In this document: positions 60,483-64,000 of the stretch, in pieces | Numbering within the stretch: position 1 is the first letter of the stretch | Layout of the letters: every line of letters starts with the position of its first letter | Assembly (NCBI GenBank): GCA_030066595.1 | Contig: JASJBI010000022.1 | Coordinates: forward strand, 112,536-176,535 | Reading direction: 5' to 3' | From: Alphaproteobacteria bacterium | Lineage (GTDB): Bacteria; Pseudomonadota; Alphaproteobacteria; JAJFFI01 | Length of the DNA: 64,000 bases | Program-made: the position numbers and the translations under genes | Notes under the pieces: generated by a model | Seen by the model: the letters and a program-made list of their open reading frames with translations, nothing else | What the model was told of the DNA's origin: nothing | Databases searched by the model: none

Positions 60483-61463
60483 CTATTGGACGACCGACTT
60501 GGCCCGCTGGACCACCGCGCTCGGGATCGAAACGCCCATCTTCTTGGCCGAGCCCGGATTGACGTAAAGCTCGGTGATCTCAACCCCCTCGACCGGGATG
60601 TCGCCGGGCTTCTCGCCCTTGAGCACCCGGGCGACCATCTTTCCGGTCTGCCGGCCGACATCGTAGTAGTTGAAGCCCAAGGCGGCCATCGCCCCGCGCG
60701 GCACGGAATCGGTGTCGCCCGCATAGACCGGGATCTTGTTGTCGATGCCGACCTTCACGACCGCCTCGAGCGCGGTCACGATGGTGTTGTCCGTGGGCAC
60801 GTAGATCACGTCGACCTTGCCGACCAGGCTTTGCGCGGCGGACTGCACCTCGGCCGACTTGGTGGCCGGTGCGGTCACGATCTCGAGCTTCTTGGCCGGC
60901 GCGTTGTCCTGCAGCAGCTGGACCAGGGTGACGGCGTTGGCTTCGCCCGGATTGAAGGGAACGCCGACCCGCTGGGCCTTGGGCGTGATCTCTTTGATCA
61001 GATCAAGGTGCTTGGCAATCGGCGACAGATCGCTCATGCCGGTCACGTTGCCGCCGGGCTTTTTCATGTCCTTGACCAGCTTGGCGCCGACCGGATCGGT
61101 TACCGCCGAGAATACCACCGGGATGTCACCGGCCGCGGCCACCGCGGCCTGTGCCGAGGGGGTCGCGATCGCGACGATCACATCCGGCCGTTCGCCGACG
61201 AACTTTCGAGCGATCTGCGCCGCCGTGGCGGGGTTGCCCTGAGCGCTCTGGTACTCCCATTTGAGGCCCTGGCCGACGACGAAACCCTCGTCGGCGAGCG
61301 CGTCCTTGACCCCCTTGCGCGCGGCATCCAGGGCCGGATGCTCGACGATCTGGGTTATGGCCACGAACTTGTCCGCTGCAAGCGCGGGCAGGGCCGTGGC
61401 CATGAAGATGCAGGCCGCAGCCAGCCCCGGCCACAGGTGTCGTGTTCTTGCCTTGGTGATCAT
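60483..61463 (-). CDS. ABC transporter substrate-binding protein (ABC_sub_bind/TrpX type)
   Basis: 326 residues with a signal peptide ending ALAA near residue 30. The mature protein is the ABC_sub_bind fold: FVAITQIVEHPALDAARKGVKDAL, IPVVFSAVTDPVGAKLV, GGNVTGMSDLSPIAKHL, and IYVPTDNTIVTALEAVV. It is close in type to TrpX. AAGGAG lies 8 bases before ATG 61463. It starts the ABC triplet. The ligand is unknown; the neighbouring Zn hydrolase and the divergent DUF1989 gene hint at an amide, ureide or amino acid. Confidence 0.92.
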   Translation of the reverse strand: MITKARTRHLWPGLAAACIFMATALPALAADKFVAITQIVEHPALDAARKGVKDALADEGFVVGQGLKWEYQSAQGNPATAAQIARKFVGERPDVIVAIATPSAQAAVAAAGDIPVVFSAVTDPVGAKLVKDMKKPGGNVTGMSDLSPIAKHLDLIKEITPKAQRVGVPFNPGEANAVTLVQLLQDNAPAKKLEIVTAPATKSAEVQSAAQSLVGKVDVIYVPTDNTIVTALEAVVKVGIDNKIPVYAGDTDSVPRGAMAALGFNYYDVGRQTGKMVARVLKGEKPGDIPVEGVEITELYVNPGSAKKMGVSIPSAVVQRAKSVVQ

Positions 61464-61512
61464 GTGTCGTCTCCTTTGCGCCCGCGTGCGGGCGAATTTT
61501 GGTTGCGCGTCC

Positions 61513-62364
61513 TCAACCCTCCTCACCATCGGCGGGATAATAGACGGGCTCGCCCCGGATTGTGAACTCGGTGATGGCCTCCTGACCGGCCTTGGACGTG
61601 AGCCATCCGAGAAATGCCCGCGCCGGGCCGGTCTGCACCTTGGGGTGTTTCCTCGGATCGAGGCGCATCACCTGCACAACGATCAGCAGCCGAGGGTCGG
61701 CGTCCACGTGGACGATCAGCTTGGACTGGTTGCCGAAGCGCAGCCAGCTTGCCCGGTCGGCGAGCGTATAGGCGCTCTCGGCCGCGGCCAGCTTGATCGT
61801 CAGGGACATCTTCTTGCGGGCCTTGTGATACCAGTCGCGATCGCCAACCTCGGGGTCGAAGCCGGCTTCCTCCCAGAGCGCCAGCTCGGCCCGATACAGG
61901 GCGCTGTTGTCGGCGCGGCTCAGAAAGGGCTGGCGCGTGGCCGCGATGCGGGCGAAGGCGTCGATCACGCTGGCCATGCCGGCGATCCCGGCAAGATCCC
62001 GCTGCGGACCGATCACCACCCGTTCGGCATAGAGCGCATCCTGAAGATCGACCACATGGCCGGCCTTCGCCAACCGCTCGGCACGACCGGGTTCCGCTGC
62101 GAACAGGACGTCGCCGTCACCCTTTTCGACCAGCTTGTCGATGGGACCGGTCTCGCCGGCGATGACCTGGAGCTTGATCCCCGACGTGTCGCGGAAGCGC
62201 TTGCCCATTTCGGCGAGGAAGCCGGACTCGTGCAGCTCGACCGGGGCCAGCACCGTGAGCGCCACTTCGCCGGCAGCCGGCCTGCCCGCCAGCAGGGCCG
62301 CCAGCGCCAACCCGGTCGCCGCCTGTCGGATCCGCATCCGCATCGCGTGCTGCCTGGGCCTCAC
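61513..62364 (-). CDS. TupA-like periplasmic oxyanion-binding protein
   Basis: Up to 283 residues. The N-terminus is a signal peptide (RQAATGLALAALLAGRPAAG). The mature part follows the TupA/WtpA-like pattern: APVELHESGFLAEMGKRFRD, IKLQVIAGETGPIDKLVEKGDGDVLFA, FLSRADNSALYRAELALWEEAGF and AAAESAYTLADRASWLRF. TupA binds tungstate or molybdate for an ABC importer, yet no tupB or tupC is adjacent. GTG 62364 overlaps the TGA of the hydrolase gene (62361-62363); ATG 62343 is an alternative start. It might bind something other than tungstate. Confidence 0.82.
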   Translation of the reverse strand: MRPRQHAMRMRIRQAATGLALAALLAGRPAAGEVALTVLAPVELHESGFLAEMGKRFRDTSGIKLQVIAGETGPIDKLVEKGDGDVLFAAEPGRAERLAKAGHVVDLQDALYAERVVIGPQRDLAGIAGMASVIDAFARIAATRQPFLSRADNSALYRAELALWEEAGFDPEVGDRDWYHKARKKMSLTIKLAAAESAYTLADRASWLRFGNQSKLIVHVDADPRLLIVVQVMRLDPRKHPKVQTGPARAFLGWLTSKAGQEAITEFTIRGEPVYYPADGEEG

Positions 62365-63596
62365 ACTGGGGCCGCTCGGCTCAACATTGCATGCATCAAC
62401 ACGTTGCAGCCGGCGGCCAGGTCATCGGGCTCGGCGCTTTCCTCCTCGTTGTGGCTGAGGCCGTCGGCGCAGGGGATGAACACCATGCCGGTGGGTGCGA
62501 CCCGGGCGACGTAACAGGCGTCGTGCCCGGCCCCCGAGACGATTGGCCGGTGTTCGTAGCCGAGGCCATCGGCCGCCTCGCGCACCGCCACGATGCAGCC
62601 CTCGTCGAACGCCAGCGCCGGAATGTGCGAGACCTCTCGCAAATCGAGCGCCAGGTCGAGCTCGGCCGCGATCTTGGCGCAGGCGGCGCGGACTTGATCG
62701 GCCATGGACGTCAGCGCCCCGTCCTGGGGATGGCGCAGATCGATGGTGAAGTCGACGCCGCCGGGAATCGTGTTGCGCGAGTTGGGCGAGACCCGCATCT
62801 CGCCCACCGTGCCGACCCCGTCGGGCGCGTGGGCCAAGGCTGCCGTGTTGATCGCCTCCACCATGCGCGCGGCCCCCAGAAGCGCGTCCCTGCGGGCGTC
62901 CATGGGCGTGGTGCCGGCGTGCGAGTCGCGGCCGGCCAGCGAGACGTCGATCCAGCGCAGACCCTGCGCGCCCGAGACCACGCCGATGGTCTTGGCCTCC
63001 CGCTCGAGGATCGGCCCCTGCTCGATGTGGACCTCGAAAAAAGCGCCGATCGGGTGGTCGCCGCATTTCGCCGCGCCGGCATAGCCGATGCGGGCCAGCT
63101 CGCCGCCCACGGTGGCCCCGTCCACGTCCGTGCGCGCGAGCGTCTCCGCTAGGTCCAGGACTCCGGCAAAGGCGCCCGAACCCATCATGGCCGGCGCGAA
63201 GCGCGCGCCCTCCTCGTTGGTCCAAACGACCACCTCGATGGGGGCCTCGGTTTCGATGCCGTGATCGTTCAGGGTCCGGATCACCTCGAGTCCGGCGAGC
63301 ACTCCATACACGCCGTCGAACTTGCCGCCATGGGGCTGCGTGTCCAGGTGGCTGCCGGCCGCGACAGGGGGCAGCGCGTCGTTGCGCCCGGCCCGGCGGG
63401 CGAAGATGTTGCCCATCTCGTCGACCGTGACAGTGCATCCGGCCGCCTCGCACCAGCGCACGAAACAGTCGCGGCCGGCCTTGTCCTCGTCGCTGAGCGC
63501 CAGCCGCCGGTTGCCGCCCTTATCGCCGGGACCGAACGCGGCCATCTCCATGAGGCTCTGCCACAGCCGGTCCCCATCAATGCGCAAGTTCTTCAT
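62361..63596 (-). CDS. Zn-dependent amidohydrolase (M20, allantoate/N-carbamoyl amino acid type)
   Basis: A 411-residue M20-family enzyme. Metal ligands and catalytic residues are visible in AAGSHLDTQPHGGKFDGVYG (near residue 80), VVWTNEEGARFAPAMMGS (near 125-142), EVHIEQGPILE and the final HNEEE (near residue 387). This combination marks the N-carbamoyl-L-amino acid hydrolase/allantoate amidohydrolase group, which removes carbamoyl or amide groups from ureides. It is the first gene of the minus-strand unit and overlaps the TupA-like gene by 4 bases. The divergent DUF1989 gene begins 63 bases away. Confidence 0.93.
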   Translation of the reverse strand: MKNLRIDGDRLWQSLMEMAAFGPGDKGGNRRLALSDEDKAGRDCFVRWCEAAGCTVTVDEMGNIFARRAGRNDALPPVAAGSHLDTQPHGGKFDGVYGVLAGLEVIRTLNDHGIETEAPIEVVVWTNEEGARFAPAMMGSGAFAGVLDLAETLARTDVDGATVGGELARIGYAGAAKCGDHPIGAFFEVHIEQGPILEREAKTIGVVSGAQGLRWIDVSLAGRDSHAGTTPMDARRDALLGAARMVEAINTAALAHAPDGVGTVGEMRVSPNSRNTIPGGVDFTIDLRHPQDGALTSMADQVRAACAKIAAELDLALDLREVSHIPALAFDEGCIVAVREAADGLGYEHRPIVSGAGHDACYVARVAPTGMVFIPCADGLSHNEEESAEPDDLAAGCNVLMHAMLSRAAPV

Positions 63597-63659
63597 TTGG
63601 ATTTCCCATCCTCCCCGTTGCCGGCATTATAGCCCTGGCGAAACCGGGAGAGATACCGC

Positions 63660-64000
63660 ATGAGCACGGACATGGACACGATCCCCGCGCGCGGCGGCAA
63701 GGCCGTGCGGCTGGACCAGGGACAAGAGATCAAGGTGGTCAACACCCATGGCGAACAGGTGGTCGACACCTGGGCGTTCAACGCCCATGACCTGTCCGAG
63801 TACATGTCGATGCAGGCGACCCGCGCCTATCTCCTGAAGCTCGTCCCCGAGGCGGGCGATGCGCTGGTCACCAACCGGCGGCGCGAGATCCTGACCGTGT
63901 TGGAGGACAGCTGCGGCGTGCACGATACGCTGATGGCGGCCTGCGACAACGAGCGCTACGGTCTGCTCGGCTGTACCGAGTACCACGCGAACTGCGCCGA
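63660..64000 (+). CDS. DUF1989 (urea carboxylase-associated family) protein, truncated by window end
   Basis: The first 113 residues of a DUF1989 protein, running off the right edge with no stop. Family pattern: TIPARGGKAVRLDQGQEIKV, EQVVDTWAFNAHDLSEYMSM, NRRREILTVLEDSCGVHDTLM and CDNERYGLLGCTEYHANC, with conserved Cys/His that bind metal. DUF1989 proteins are often encoded with urea or guanidine/ureide metabolism genes. GGGAGAG precedes ATG 63660 by about 8 bases. Divergent from the Zn hydrolase, so a shared ureide or carbamoyl-amino acid pathway is plausible. Confidence 0.88.
   Translation, partial: MSTDMDTIPARGGKAVRLDQGQEIKVVNTHGEQVVDTWAFNAHDLSEYMSMQATRAYLLKLVPEAGDALVTNRRREILTVLEDSCGVHDTLMAACDNERYGLLGCTEYHANCA

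Overview
This is a GC-rich alphaproteobacterial chromosome segment, most likely from the Rhodospirillales or a relative. The reasons are the ychF-pth-rplY-prs order, a DUF2312/GapR nucleoid protein (a family essentially confined to Alphaproteobacteria), DUF1244, a fused indolepyruvate ferredoxin oxidoreductase, and dispersed CTAG-ended and CCCTCCCCC-type palindromic repeats of a kind common in that class. I saw no rRNA, tRNA, CRISPR array, phage or plasmid replication gene. Most of the window is ordinary core and accessory metabolism, with a few regions that look recently rearranged.

Layout. 1-2276: end of a sensor histidine kinase, then a DUF1326/DUF2182 pair. 2284-5512: an insertion-like segment in which a decayed copy of the ychF 3' end, a secreted metzincin-type protease and a MITE-like element sit directly against the intact ychF. 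5509-8993: housekeeping block ychF, pth, rplY, prs. 9153-13219: quinone/aromatic-stress operon (extradiol dioxygenase, DoxX, pirin, glutathionyl-hydroquinone reductase) divergent from a LysR regulator, with a 7+7 bp T-N11-A dyad between them. 13421-20504: fused 2-oxoacid oxidoreductase, lone ParB-like domain, membrane protein, GapR-like protein, an FtsH paralogue and DUF1244. 20585-26976: carboxylate-amine ligase, N-formylglutamate amidohydrolase, hydroxyproline epimerase facing a DHDPS-family enzyme (a plausible hydroxyproline catabolic pair), and two exporters/transporters. 27122-33789: Dps, MarR, pyruvate kinase, a winged-helix-like protein, a membrane adenylate cyclase and a class III aminotransferase.

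33790-38493: a 36-residue membrane peptide, a second copy of the MITE-like repeat, two small paralogous proteins sharing a DLxRxISDPxYRR core, an M20 amidohydrolase, and a universal stress protein behind an FNR/CRP-type site. 38492-48894: DUF2786 protein, SRPBCC protein, YajQ, a DacB-type D,D-peptidase, small lipoprotein and secreted proteins, an AbrB-family membrane protein, NAD kinase, cytochrome P450, acetyltransferase and MoaA. 49024-54516: intradiol dioxygenase, a soluble adenylate cyclase with TPRs, and a single-chain GcvT-GlyA fusion that would join the glycine cleavage T-protein to serine hydroxymethyltransferase. 54940-57284: a secreted Asp-box propeller protein with long poly-aspartate tracts plus a small secreted helical partner, preceded by a perfect 10+10 bp palindrome. 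57482-64000: double GNAT protein, then a probable five-gene minus-strand transcription unit (Zn hydrolase, TupA-like binding protein, and an ABC transporter of the TrpXYZ/YtlABC type), divergent from a truncated DUF1989 gene.

The most unusual items are the ychF-flanked secreted metalloprotease segment, the poly-Asp propeller and its small partner, the pair of tiny ISDP proteins, and the GcvT-GlyA fusion. Family assignments rest on motif and sequence recognition by eye; no database search was run.
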